NCBI GenBank assembly: GCA_036674765.1
Contig: JARVKI010000019.1
Span: 248,001-312,000, forward strand
Source of the DNA: Seiridium cupressi
Lineage: Eukaryota; Ascomycota; Sordariomycetes; Amphisphaeriales; Sporocadaceae
Reading direction: 5' to 3'
Length of the DNA: 64,000 nucleotides
The notes beneath the pieces are model-generated. The model did not search any database, was not told the origin of the DNA, and saw only the letters and a list, made by a program, of their open reading frames with translations. How positions within the stretch are numbered: the stretch's first letter is position 1; every line of letters starts with the position of its first letter. Shown here one piece after another: positions 45,601 to 55,969 of the stretch. The translations under genes and the position numbers were made by a program.

Positions 45601-46955
45601 TTTTTGTGAAGTGCTATGCCTTCAAAAACGCCCCTCTTTTCGTTGAATTGGATTTTGAGATGCTGCCTCGAAATGCCCTTGGTTCTGGCTGCGATGTTTG
45701 GTCCCGGAGAATGTATGCCAACGAAAGGGACATGAGAAGCAGAAGGCTGCATGCTACTGAGATCGACGGCGGCAGCTCCCTCGCTGTGAGAAACATACTG
45801 CAGATTGGATTTTGCGTTGTCGTCCTGCTCATCCTTGATTTCAGGGTCATCATGCTGCGACGGAGCCTTTTTCCTGGGAGGGTTACTGTCCCCGCCATCG
45901 GATTCTGGACCAAGGATGCCTCCCTCCTCGCTCACATAAGACTTGCTGAACTTGCCTCTATCCCTTCCCATGGGGGTAGGTGGTGGCAGGCCCTGTTCTT
46001 CAGCTTTTTCGCAGGCTTCCTTATATCTGGCAGCCCGTTTTTCATCCTTCCGAGCCTGGTCCATAGCCCTCTGATCACGACCAATGATCACAGCATAGGT
46101 GGTCATCTGGAACACGCTGTCGGCAAACTCGATTCTTGCAAACGACTCCAGCTTTTGACTGGCGCTTGCCGAAGCGGACTCGAAAGTGCCATCGTCTTGT
46201 GCCTGCGAAGCGGCAAGTGAAATCTCTGAAGGGGCGATGGCAGTTGGGTAGTCGGAAGCCATGGGAACATTTGCGCCGGCGGCGAGCGCAATCATAAAGG
46301 CGGCAGGATCAATGTCGGTCATAGTGTTGGACCGAGATATTCTGCCAGTGTTGAGAGGGTGCGGCGAATAGTCAATGTCATCGTCGGTGGTTGCGACAGC
46401 GGCGTATCCTTGGGACTGAGTCGGCTGGGGGACGAAAGGCTGGCCAAGATCCGGTAGAGTTGACTGAGCGAGTAGATTTTGGTTCATGATAGAGAGCGTG
46501 GCAGCGGTTATCTGCTCGTCACTAAGTTTGGGCAAATCATCATCGAGGGCATGGTCGCCGTTGGTGCTGTGAATGGCAGTCACCGCCGGCGTGGAGAGCG
46601 GCGATACGGTCGGCGGAGATGGCATGTACTGGTCTGGTTCGTGCGGCGCGAAGGATGCCAGGTCCAGATCTTGCTGACCGGTGGTTGTAGTTGTGGTAGT
46701 GTGCAGCTGCGACTGCTGCGGGGGTTCCTGCTGCGTAGTTTGGCTATCGGCATGGTTCGGTTCGCGCGTGCTTTCCGTAGGAGTGGCGGGAGGAAGATTT
46801 GCATTGGTGTCGGTATGGGAATCTGCATCAGCCTTTGCCTCTGGCTCTGCCTCTGGCGGCATTGAGTTGGCAAAGCCAATGGCAGTCGCAGGCGGCGCAA
46901 GAGCGTTTGACCCGTGGGCGTTGCTCTCGGCCGCAGCCTCAATGGACGAAGTCAT
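42684..46955 (-). CDS. FHL1: FHL1-type fork-head / FHA transcription factor
   Basis: An intronless 1423-residue nuclear protein. It has a split FHA domain: YAVIIGRD near residue 288, a charged insertion, then GISRQHLKIQFN near 428 and DVEFFFVING near 479. Two AT-hooks follow (RRRGPGRPPK near 614 and RPVGRPRKNP near 660), and a fork-head domain at about 730-805 (KKPAKNYVHLIDEAL, then WESSVRHNLIGNDGFKK). In yeast, Fhl1 with its partner Ifh1 controls ribosomal-protein genes; that role is inferred by homology. Beyond the fork head come Gln/Asn- and Pro/Ala-rich regions and two related helical modules (988-1047 and 1119-1177) sharing a GLP motif. The start and long N-terminal low-complexity region look normal for the family. 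Confidence 0.94.
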   Translation of the reverse strand: MTSSIEAAAESNAHGSNALAPPATAIGFANSMPPEAEPEAKADADSHTDTNANLPPATPTESTREPNHADSQTTQQEPPQQSQLHTTTTTTTGQQDLDLASFAPHEPDQYMPSPPTVSPLSTPAVTAIHSTNGDHALDDDLPKLSDEQITAATLSIMNQNLLAQSTLPDLGQPFVPQPTQSQGYAAVATTDDDIDYSPHPLNTGRISRSNTMTDIDPAAFMIALAAGANVPMASDYPTAIAPSEISLAASQAQDDGTFESASASASQKLESFARIEFADSVFQMTTYAVIIGRDQRAMDQARKDEKRAARYKEACEKAEEQGLPPPTPMGRDRGKFSKSYVSEEGGILGPESDGGDSNPPRKKAPSQHDDPEIKDEQDDNAKSNLQYVSHSEGAAAVDLSSMQPSASHVPFVGIHSPGPNIAARTKGISRQHLKIQFNEKRGVFEGIALHKNGFFCDDVHYGSDEPVTVRSGSRLQIKDVEFFFVINGVETGKTGAEDLHDAEEASSKRCSVGGKEMSLEFEHSDQEQKKKFLRNTDSPSPLQIVRTPPPVSDDGDEDLGEDDDEGEEAAALEDQSEFLGDDQGLPYMDAATAAALLQSVEGGGELPPDFVLPRRRGPGRPPKDGIMSKRERRLLKKHLEAQRLSKKTLPQEPQGEKIKRPVGRPRKNPLPDDGDRPEKRKYTKRKREDGEEGSDAERRMREKKDKKVRPKSPPLDLKIEDYTHEQLKKPAKNYVHLIDEALQAGPEEGLSLKQIYKRITAAYPWYYFSAETKGWESSVRHNLIGNDGFKKNEETGLWQRVHGIDLDAGKKRKPPTPERQMGSLHQMGQQTYYHHPNYMQQGTLQFAEGLSGNTMSTNQQHQNYVQPASGQPLQNYAGSQAQANGQVAHTPQVQGQSASRLSGTPGSSVLPRQVAPQGAYSSPYPGSGSTTNAQFRTANIAPSPHGQQPALPQQVVPTPRPQANDTTASSAGARGGLGNPDENQKVVAFKAQMMKMLLSLGISHSKIQQLVETAINKAFGLPALPTLAGYQKVESRLTNEVLKILDKEPIQPSESPAPTPAPVPAPASVSASAPAPAPALATASTPRPAPPPKQQTPAPQPSPATMSPAELEIESSLAIFRDNFMKTFRSKCAQADFIMESAVNQAKGLPNAGKVKGWEQVNDLLVTEVTKIINNVRKKFNSQADTAASPAQPSQASPSPALRHAPSASPAPGQANTSSGAIATSSTLPNASSAPTIAKPAISTMRPSIMRPGAVSVARPSVIRQNSASTHPSSAQTPAPVPAQTQAPGSTPAPAFAQAPTSAQGSTTSQTVAPSPALQAVPVSRAPSVSDPASTAPTTSTSTGATYEAPPMKTISPLPQAVTQPPLAKMTSPAPPPTTKPSAGVMEQIMGQGQKRSYESIHGPGTDSTQQQPEPKKLATSAP

Positions 46956-48167
46956 CGCTAGTCACGCTTGACAGCTCGTTCGTCGACCGTCCCTGTCTCT
47001 GGTTGTCGCGACAAGATGGAGTTTTGGTCGGTCGAGGACGATCGGTCTCCAAGTTCTCAGCCGACCGCCGCATCTAAAAAGTTCAATGCCTGACCAGACA
47101 GTTCACTCCGCGCCAACGACCCCTGCTCGTCCCTTCCGCCGTGGAGAGCGAGTCTCTGGTCCTTGATTGGTCTGCTAAATGCTCTTAACGTGCTCTTTCC
47201 ATTTGGCTATCGGCGTTTTACGACCTAGAGTAGCCGATGTGGGGCAGTGGCAGGTCGCTGACGCTTGGAGCACCTCTGGGCCCGTCCAGAAGCAGGTCAG
47301 TCATTCTTAAGCGGGCAAACATTTTGGAAGGTGCCCAAGTGAGTACAATGTACCTATCCATCCTTTCCTTTGGGTGATATCCCGAGAGTATGTCGCAAGC
47401 CGCCAAAGCAGGCACATGGGCATTAGCTTGCGAAAACCTTAATGCTCATTCCTACCTAGTAGACCAGGCAGTGGTTGAGGTCTGGCATTGCGATGTTTGC
47501 TTTTTCAGCCTTCCCTCTGTTGTAAGGTTTATTTCCACTCGAAAACATTGGAACACGTCTCCAGCTCGTGCAGAAACCTGCGCAGACAACATCAGGAGCT
47601 GCAATTTTGAGTTCAACCTGCCGATCTGAAGCATTAAACCCTCTTACTCACACGAACAAGATGGATGACTTGCATATGCTTAGACTTGCCAATAGGCGGT
47701 CTTGTGATCGGCATTTCTCTGGCGACTGTCACCATTGGCTCACACACAGGGCTCTACTGTTACCCAGCAGATAGATGTACGTCATGTTACTGACAGGGGG
47801 CTCTCGAACGCCCCAAAACAAGTTCTGGGCAAGACTCAACCCCCAACCCATCACCACGAAGCAGCTTTACTCGATAGGCTGAGAGCCTATCTCTCCCTTC
47901 TCGAAGTCCCTGAGGATGTTGCATTAGTCGAGGAACAAGGGGAAAAACTGGTTTGGTCTCAAGGAACGCCGCCTTGAATGTGGGTATGCCATACTTCAGA
48001 TATGTCTACATAGGTAGACACTCCGCATGCTAGACTATTTAGTGAGTGAATGAATTTCTCTCCAGCTGTATAATGCAAAGATCTACGCGGACACTAGATG
48101 GCACCATATACTCTCTCCTGTATCGGCTTTTGACTCAACTTATTTAAGTTTTGGGAATTCTTCAGTT
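46956..48167. other. Divergent intergenic region
   Basis: Shared upstream region of FHL1 and the membrane protein at 48168. Open frames at 47390-47977 have no motif. Nothing recognised. Confidence 0.5.
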
Positions 48168-49212
48168 ATGGTTGGTACACACGCCAAAACGCCCACTGCC
48201 TCCTCTGAAGCCACCCAAGCCAGCGTTCAGAGGCAACCATCCAAGGCGAATACACTTCCAGGACGACATGGCTCGAAGCATACACCGCCCAGAAGTCAGA
48301 TATCAAATCCAGTACAGCGAAGTGCCTCGCATGCGAAAGATCGCTATGGCAAAGCCAGTCCCACGAACACAAGTCGCACAGAGCCTCGACGCAATGCCTC
48401 CGTCAAATCTTCTATGGCGTCCCGGCCTGGGGTCCAAAGGGCAAACACAAGCTTCCAGACACGCTACATGGAAATGCTCTTGAATCTGGACACGATCCCA
48501 CGGATGCACAACATCTACGCCTCCTTCTTCACTTGGATAACTTTGTCGGGTTACGAGAAGATCAGAAATAAGGGTTTAGAAGAGAATTAACTATTCTAAC
48601 TATCTATTGGAGAAAATTCCCTTATTTTAAATAAAAAGCAATCCTTTGTTTCTCAGGCGATCAAGACCTGCATAGCCAGAAAGTTCTAGGCATCACAACA
48701 AACAACTTTACGTTGTCTTCCCTGGGACGTTCACGAGCATTCGCGATTTATCTGACGACCCAGATGTGCAAGCGAATGCAGCTGCAAATACGGTTGCGGA
48801 CCATGTGAAAAACGTGCCGCTTCTGGTGATTGCAGCCATCTGCTGTGGGATCGGTGCAGCGGGCATGATCTGGCTGATGATCCGCTGGAGGAAGAACTAT
48901 GTCTGGCTACTGAACAGACTCCTCCCCCCCGGGGCCATGAACGGGTTGGCGGGCTTGATCGGAGCTCTGGTTACGGTGTACACGCAGCAGAATGGAGAGT
49001 GGAACATTACAGCTAAAGTGAGCGCCATTGTTGAGGGCTGTTCAATGGTCATATGTGGGGTGTTGTTTGTATTTTTCAACAACCTGCTGTTGGCAAGGGT
49101 GAAGAGAAAGCATGGCCGAGAGATGGAGCAGGCTCAAGCCGATGAGGGCTTCCTGGAGAAAGCCGAGAGAATACTACACGAGCCGGCTTTGGAGCCCGGA
49201 AGCGTCGTATGA
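48168..49212 (+). CDS. Conserved fungal membrane protein
   Basis: The first exon, from the ATG at 48168, encodes a basic Ser/Thr-rich N-terminal tail and then RYMEMLLNLDTIPRMHNIYA and FFTWITLSG, the start of a first membrane segment. The later exon encodes VVFPGTFTSIRDLSDDPDVQ, a second segment (LLVIAAICCGIGAAGMIWLM), a basic loop with LLNRLLPPGAMNGLAGLIGALVT, and a last segment (GCSMVICGVLFVFFNN) followed by a charged tail. The family is a conserved fungal membrane protein without known function. The join is unclear: a consistent GT-AG model is 48168-48549 with 48680-49212, but it adds about 11 extra residues (KSSRHHNKQLY) between LSG and VVFPG. A frameshift or insertion in the intron is possible. 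Four hydrophobic segments in all. Confidence 0.75.
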
Positions 49213-49634
49213 AAGGCTTTATGATTATGATGAGAAGTCTTGCTATTCCTTGATGATTCCGTTGTATTTTGCTCGCTGGTCGAGCCCTTTGATACCCTCC
49301 ATCATGAGGAGCACCCGATATGAATCTGAATTCTCAATATACCAAATGGTCTTGATACCCTATTTAGTATGCAGTCTCTTTAGCGCACCATACATACTGC
49401 TTTTGGTCAATTCTAATTCGAGTCCATGTCATACTACGGACCTGTAGATGTCTTTGGTTACACACATTTGAGCGCAAGCGGCTATACGCAAAACTGATTT
49501 AGGTTAATTTCGGCATAGCAAAAGACACCAGTCAGACAAGGACTCCACCTCATACAAGTCACCTCACATGCGTGAAGTGTAAGGTTTGTTGTTGTAAAGT
49601 TGCCATTCTCCCATTTCTCCACAGACATAAAATT
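49213..49634. other. Convergent intergenic region
   Basis: 3' flanks of two convergent genes. No gene seen. Confidence 0.5.
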
Positions 49635-50880
49635 TCATCTATAGACGACGTATGGTGGTGACTGTGGATAGCCATGTTGCATTGGTAGCTCCTCGGCTTT
49701 CTCTTTCGCGCTTCGACTCGCCCCAAAAGATAGAACGACGGTGGCCTCTCGGGCTTTATATGGTGCCAGTTCATAGCCGCCGGCACCAACAGGCGCGGCT
49801 CCCTCGGTGTTCGGCGTTGAGTTCCTCGGTCCTGACCGTCGATCGACTGAAGACCAGCCACTGCGGCTATACCAATACCTCCGCGCTGGACATAAGGAAG
49901 GCCAGGTACGTAGCACGAGTTTCGTGAGGCGCGTGAACAGAGACCAGCATACTGGCAAACAAGCACAGACAATGCCAATACCACAGTGCACGGTTGTCCA
50001 AACTTCAGCCTTGCCGAACGCTGGCCCGCGAACACCAGGTGCGTAGCTCATGATAACTTTGACAAGGCCTGAGAGTATGACGCTATTTGATTAAGGCATT
50101 GGTTAGAGGTTTTCTTCCTGGGCAAGGGATTCTGTATGACATGGACAGCGACTCACAATATACCCAATAGAAACACGGCAGCAATAGCAACCTTCCTACT
50201 TCCGTTCAATTGCAAGCTCAATACTAACTTGACTGGCATGATTATGATCAGCAGGTCGATACATGCTTCGACAATGCCCGAGGCCAACCAAAAGACGTTG
50301 TAGTTGAAGCAATACCTCGGGTCGAGCAGGTTGTTGTTCCAGGTCCATTTCAGAGGAATGCAATTCAGCAAATCAGCCACGGTACAGCCTATCCAAAAGC
50401 AGATTACAACAATGCAAGCGGCGATGATTTGGCGACGAAACATAGGATCCACTGAGAATAGCCGATTGTACATGAGGAGGATGGATAACTTTGTGGCTGA
50501 AGTAATGGTGAAGTACAGGACCGACGCCGTAAATGTTAGTATGACATACTCGACATCGGCCGCGCTATGTTCTGAGTGGTTTGAATTCGTAGCGGACACA
50601 TCCTCGGCACCATCTGGATTGATGATGTTCGCTGTTGTGGACTGCCAGTTAGCCATCGGACAAAGGGCGTTTTTCAGCAAAATCAAATACGAGGAAACGC
50701 ACCCCATAAGACAAGAATGTCAGTCAGGATTGTAGCTAGAAGTGCCACCAGGATCAGCCAGTCGTCCCAGTCATGGCCAGTCTCCGTGTAGCGTCGCGTG
50801 TAGAAGCGCAGGGCGACGGCTGCGATGGCCAGGATTGCCACCAAGATTCCAATGGCTGTGGTTATGGCATGATCTTCCAT
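49635..50880 (-). CDS. PTH11/rhodopsin-like integral membrane protein
   Basis: A 366-residue protein from exons 50880-50703, 50631-50157 and 50082-49635, with introns of 71 and 74 bases (GT-AG). It has about seven hydrophobic segments, beginning with IGILVAILAIAAVALRFYTR, then DDWLILVALLATILTDILVL. Later features are TSATKLSILLMYNRLF, CFWIGCTVADLLNCIPLKW (an internal W...C pattern), LASGIVEACIDLLIIIMPV and VWTTVHCGIGIVCACLPVCW near the last segment. This is the fungal rhodopsin-domain family (PF20684), related to PTH11-type receptors. It may sense extracellular signals, but the ligand is unknown. The C-terminal tail of about 100 residues is cytosolic and variable. Confidence 0.92.
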
Positions 50881-51583
50881 CTAGGGCAAATCTTCCTGTC
50901 GCAATTAACTCCAGGCATCTGAGCATCAGGATGCTTGTCAGATGAGAAAGTTAATTCATGCTGGAGCGTTGCAATAATGCAAAGCTTGCTCGGAAACTCG
51001 GGAGATGCGCACCTGGGACCTGGTCCGCTTTTACATGTCAGCATGCAGTGACCCGGAACCGCTCGATGCACATCGCGTACAAGTCGAAGCTCACATGATG
51101 GTTGGTAAGTGCTCTACAGGAGTTTTCACTTTACCGAACAGCAGTGTAGTCCGAGCCCACGTAGGCGTGCAATATATGGACGCAGGGATCTGCAGGGAAC
51201 CGGCCGCCCTGACCAATGAGATCGAGATGCGTGGTTACATTACATAGATTAAGTATCAAAGATAGATACTTGCCGCGGCAGGCGCTCTAGTCGGGATTCA
51301 CATGGGGGCCACACTAGGATCCTCGCGTCCTGCCGAAGATCCCAAGGAGTTAAGGATATTTCATCCAATAGCTGTATACCTAGGTACCTACTTTACCCAT
51401 CATCCTGAATAGTCAACACCGATCGATATGCTCCACACTGGATTAGATTGGGTCGATGCATCTCGGTTACCATAGCCTTCAAATGCACTCATGTTTCAAA
51501 ATCGAACTTATCAGCTTCGCTTGTGACATGATCCTACTCCAGATGTAACTACCTTATCGTGTCGGGTACAAGCCCAGAGCTAC
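50881..51583. other. Intergenic stretch
   Basis: Upstream of the PTH11-like gene. Short frames only; nothing recognised. Confidence 0.5.
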
Positions 51584-52066
51584 TTAAGACATGCCCAGGT
51601 GTAATGTTACATCGTCGAAATGGGACAATGTTTGATTAACCATTTTCCTGTCTTCAATTTCCTTGGCGAGGAAGAGCTCTATATTTGGCAAGACATCACG
51701 CGACAGTCCTAGCGAAGTTGGTGCCTCGTCGTTCACCTCTTTTGACCACTCTAAACCGGCAGCGAGATCCGAGGCAGCTCTAAGACTTGTCATGTCCGTT
51801 CTTATCGGTAACTTGACTCGGCTTGGATGTTCTTCGATGATTTCCCCAAAGCACAATTCCAATAGGGCTATCCCAAGTGTGCTCAAATCCTTAACGGCTG
51901 AGATGGGGGTATAAACTACATATGTAGTTTTCCTTGTTTTAGAATTTCGCCATGACGCCAGGCTCTTTAAATCGACCCCTTTAGCGTGACCGGCATTCTC
52001 AGCAGATTGACCATTGATTTTCCCCATAGCATTGGACCCATGGGGTATCTTGAAGTTGAACGAACA
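51584..52066 (-). pseudogene. Fragment of a DUF7580-like (kinase-fold) protein
   Basis: An open frame with ATG at 52027 encodes 147 residues ending near 51584; the frame also reads upstream to about 52065, where a CTAG acceptor-like site sits. The centre (DLSTLGIALLELCFGEIIEEH) resembles the region near the C-terminus of fungal proteins with the DUF7580 kinase-like domain, where an FxLGIxLLELCFG motif precedes a helix. Such genes usually extend over 1.5 kb or more, and I find no upstream coding sequence, so this is a truncated or remnant copy. Alternatively, a normal gene with distant short exons upstream remains possible. Confidence 0.5.
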
Positions 52067-52882
52067 AAGAGGCTAGTATGAGTGAGACCATGTATCCCTG
52101 GGGTCGAGTGAGCTTTTTATGTTCATCGTACGATCCTACATCAAGAAGTCGTGACAGAGATTCGACGTGTGTTGGTTTTCATATTCAGCATTAACCATTT
52201 CATCCTCAGGTGACGTCATTATTATTGACCAGCAAAGGTACTATAGCACAAAGTCAACGTTCATTTTTTAGGCTTCGCATGACCGGAGCTTACCATTAAA
52301 AAGTACATGACTACGATGATATTTCTAGCCTGCCTACGCCAGATCTAGTCTTACCTAATCTATAAGATCGCAGATTGGCTATGGAAGCAGCGTAGAGAAT
52401 ATGGTTGATTCTCCTCCACAATAGGTTTATGTATATATGTTCTTATGTCCTTCACTTGAGGCATATCAAATTGAAAACCGTGCCATTAAATGAATGATTA
52501 ATTTATCACTAAGTTTTGCTCATTTACATAAACGTATCCTCAAAATCAGTTATGATTCTGCCAAAAGAAGAAAAAGTCGATTGAGCGAAAATGAGGTGAA
52601 GGCGACATGGTGGGAGAATTAGGCGAAAATTTCACTGGCACCGCTCATCCCTTTTGTGATATGAGTCTTATTGTTTTGACCAGCTTACCTTCGGCCGTCG
52701 CCACTATCACCAGTATCAGATAGGACTGACTTTTATATGACTACATATAAAGTACTTCATCAAGTCAATTAAGTCAGATATGTTTTCTCATTGATCGAGA
52801 TTACTTGTCCTCCTCTGCCTATGCCATCGCGGAGCACGTTTCATCATATCGGCACGGGGGTGTGTTGCTGTCTTATGCCACG
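52067..52882. other. AT-rich intergenic stretch
   Basis: Upstream of the kinase-like fragment and downstream of the molybdate transporter. It is AT-rich, with no open frame of note. Confidence 0.5.
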
Positions 52883-54270
52883 TCATGTGTTCAATAGAGG
52901 TGTCCTCTCGCCTCTTTCGTCTCTCTTCCGTTCTACCGACTCTGCAATTCTGTACGCCCAATGACACGCCATACCCGCCAGGAATCCCACCGCATCATTC
53001 TTGAACGCGAGTATTCCAGCTATAGTAACCAGCATGACCGTCCATCTCTCCGACCGCTCCTCGTCTGAAACTTTTCGGTGGATGCGACTGCTAGGCTCAG
53101 CACTACTTTCCCAGAGGTCTGTCGCACCGTGATTCAGGCTCTGCCCAACCTTTGCCAACTCCAGCCCGGCAGCAATGACCATGATGCCCAATAAAGATCT
53201 GGGGAATGTGGTAAGGAGACCGAGAAGCGACTCGCCCAGCACAAGACCAAGAATCATTTTGAAGAGGCCGAGTAGAACGATACTTGCGCCGCTCCGCGCG
53301 CCGAAGCGAAATTGGGCTGCCAAACCTCCAGCCCCATGACACACGGGCATAGCGCCAAACCAGCAGCCCAAAAGATTCATGAGGGCGACACTGGTACCGA
53401 GCTCTGTCACACTAGGAGCGGGCAGGTCGGGCAGGAGATCAGATGCCAGCGCACTAGCTGCAATGACTGAGTTCAAAGTTGTAAGAGGTAGCTGGGCGAT
53501 GCCCATGCCGATGGCATCTGAACTCCAGTTGGGAATGGCAGTGAATGGGTGCCAGAACTGAAATCTAGGGAAGCTGTGGCGGTAGCCATATCCTAGATGA
53601 TCTGTGGCCAGGATCACGGAAGCTAGGACCAAGCCGACAATGAAGACGATGAGTGCGTACGGAAACCTTGGCAGCTTCTGAGTAGCGATCAAGGCAAAGA
53701 ATGTCAAAAGTGCCCAGACTCTGTTGTCGAGAGGTCGAGGCAGGAACCAAGGCAACGGCCCAAGGAGTGAACTGCCCGCAGAAATAACCAGGGACAGGCC
53801 GGCCCCCGATTGGATGCCCTTAATCACGGGGATCGGAATGACACGAGTGACCCAGTGCAGAAGACCAGTAATGCTGAGAAGAAGGACAATGATTGAGGTG
53901 ACACTGCCGGCGGCTACAGTCTCTGGTAACGATGTATGCGAGGCTATAGCAGCTGCGGCAATCGCCTATGGGAGTATTAAGCTCTGTTAGCGGGCCGAAC
54001 CTTGCGTCCCGAAGGTTAAGAATTAGCTCCTACCTTCATCGGCTGCACTGGCAGCGGGATACCGAAGACTATACCCGTGATCAGGTTATAGAATCCTGAA
54101 AACACCAGAGTCGTTGACAGCGAGATAGAGTTGTTCACCGCAAGCGTGATCATCAGAGGGAGCAGTGTCCCGAGATCGCCAAGGGCACCGGAGATCTCAG
54201 AAAGCGGCGACCGGCGCAGCGTCGTGACATTATTACGGTGGAAGCGGCGAATATTGGCGATGAAAGCCAT
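52883..54270 (-). CDS. MOT1: Molybdate transporter, MOT1 type
   Basis: A 439-residue membrane protein from exons 54270-54034 and 53965-52883, with a 68-base intron. It begins with a short cytosolic tail and then SGALGDLGTLLPLMITLAV, a signature of the MFS_MOT1 (PF16983) family. Further marks are FGIPLPVQPMK at the exon junction, then AIAAAAIAS, and MPVCHGAGGLAAQFRFGARSG in the second half. The family takes up molybdate, needed for molybdenum-cofactor enzymes. It has about ten hydrophobic segments. No molybdenum-cofactor gene is next to it. The C-terminus ends RTPLLNT, common among fungal transporters. The start codon is the first ATG. Confidence 0.94.
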
Positions 54271-55969
54271 TTTCTGTGATGATTCCTACTGATCAGCTCA
54301 AAGCATCAGATGAATCGTCAAGAAGGTCAACGGTATATGGTTTCCCGTGGCATGACGTTGAAATAGGCGACAAGAATCAAGTCATGAGGGCCGCGTGTGA
54401 TCCACCAACTCCGAGGCCCCACCCAGCGGATGCACCTGATGATCAGGTTACACACGCGGAATGGGTAAGACAAAGTGACCCCTTGTATGTAGAGTAAGCA
54501 ACGGCGCAGTGAAAAACTATTGTAAGGCTTGGTTTCGTGTTAATGTTGAAACCTCTTGAAGCTTGTTGGATAAACGAAGCTGAATTGATCTCTCTGGCCC
54601 ATACGAGGATCTGAAGAGCTGGATGTCAACCCATGTTCAAGGCTTGAATTACACGTTTTGGCCACCGTGCTGAGAATACGACTCCCTCGATTCCGGTTCT
54701 GCTACGACAGCTGGCTACCCAGTAATGCTGATAGGCTGCCGTACTCACCAACAAACAAGGCAGAGTGAGATGTTTTGTTTACGTATGCAAAGATGGGTAT
54801 ATTAAACCGCCTTGAGCATAAACAGATTCGCAGATCAGCGGACGGAATATAATATATTGCTAGCACATATACCAAGCAGTACTTAAATCCATTATAACAC
54901 TGTCGGCAGTGTGTGTATTTGATTTGCCTCCCCCAGGCACCCAGGGTACGCTTGCATAGCTGGAATGGTGGGACGGCAACGGGCGATTAGTACTATGCAA
55001 GATGCGTGAACCACGTGGAACTAGCGTGCATATGTGCAACGGCTATTCGATGGGTATTACAACAAAAGCTTGGAGATATTCTCAGAGTCAGTACTTTGAG
55101 ATATGTGAGCTACATTATCCAACATGGAGATCCGAGTCAGTTTTCCGCTCTTGTATGTAGAGGCGGGGTTCCCAATGCCCTCTAATAGTAGTACGTGAGG
55201 CTAGTGATTATGGGTTCCGTTCATTTCGAGTTGGCCAACGACACGATACCAATTAGCATCTTTGAAGCGAAGCCCCTAAACGCTAATGTATGAATAGAAT
55301 ACATATGTTCTACAACATTGCCATACGGTATTCACTCCTACACGTAGGGATACACGGGCAATTGGTCTGCTGATGGCACCCTGTGTGACAATGATCGTTT
55401 CCCAAATTAGTCAATTTGTTCGTGGAGGATTCCTTGGTGGACGGACGTATGCTTACGTAGGTAGCGCTGAGCAATTCATTGAAGAATGATCGCTGCCAGG
55501 GCCTTGGTGAACCGGCAAAAGCGATTGGATCAGAGGGTCGCGGCAGCCACAGACGGGTTAGCGCGTTACCGGAGCGTGTCTTTTGGGGTATTACGAGCGT
55601 CTTTAGTTCAACTTTGGCGCACGGGAACCAGAGTCTCCGGGCACTGGGTCGCTTCACCTACACTCTGATGATCGCTTCGATAGCTGAAAAGAAAAGCTAA
55701 TAAGTCGACAAGATGTCATATACCAGAAGCGGGGGCTGCCGAGCAGCTTTTGTTCGCTTCGGCACGACGTCTCGAAACTCCTATTATCTCCATCGTTTCT
55801 GAGCCGCTCGGACGATCGACAACACGCCGACCAAGTTTGTTTCGTGCCTGGCAGCGCTCAACCGCGTCGTGAAACACGGAGTCGAGGACCTGGATATATG
55901 AGGGATCGCTGTCCTTGAACACCTTCATCTCTCCTCGAACGCTAGGAATCGATACCAAGATTGTCGAAT
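54271..55969. other. Divergent intergenic region (1.7 kb)
   Basis: Shared upstream region of the transporter (-) and the P450 (+). Short frames exist but none has a motif or starts a recognisable protein. No gene seen. Confidence 0.5.

Noticed and set aside
45456..46220. Plus-strand 254-codon open frame opposite FHL1.
   Set aside because: It is antisense to a well-supported conserved coding region, and its hydrophobic stretches arise from low-complexity codons on the other strand.
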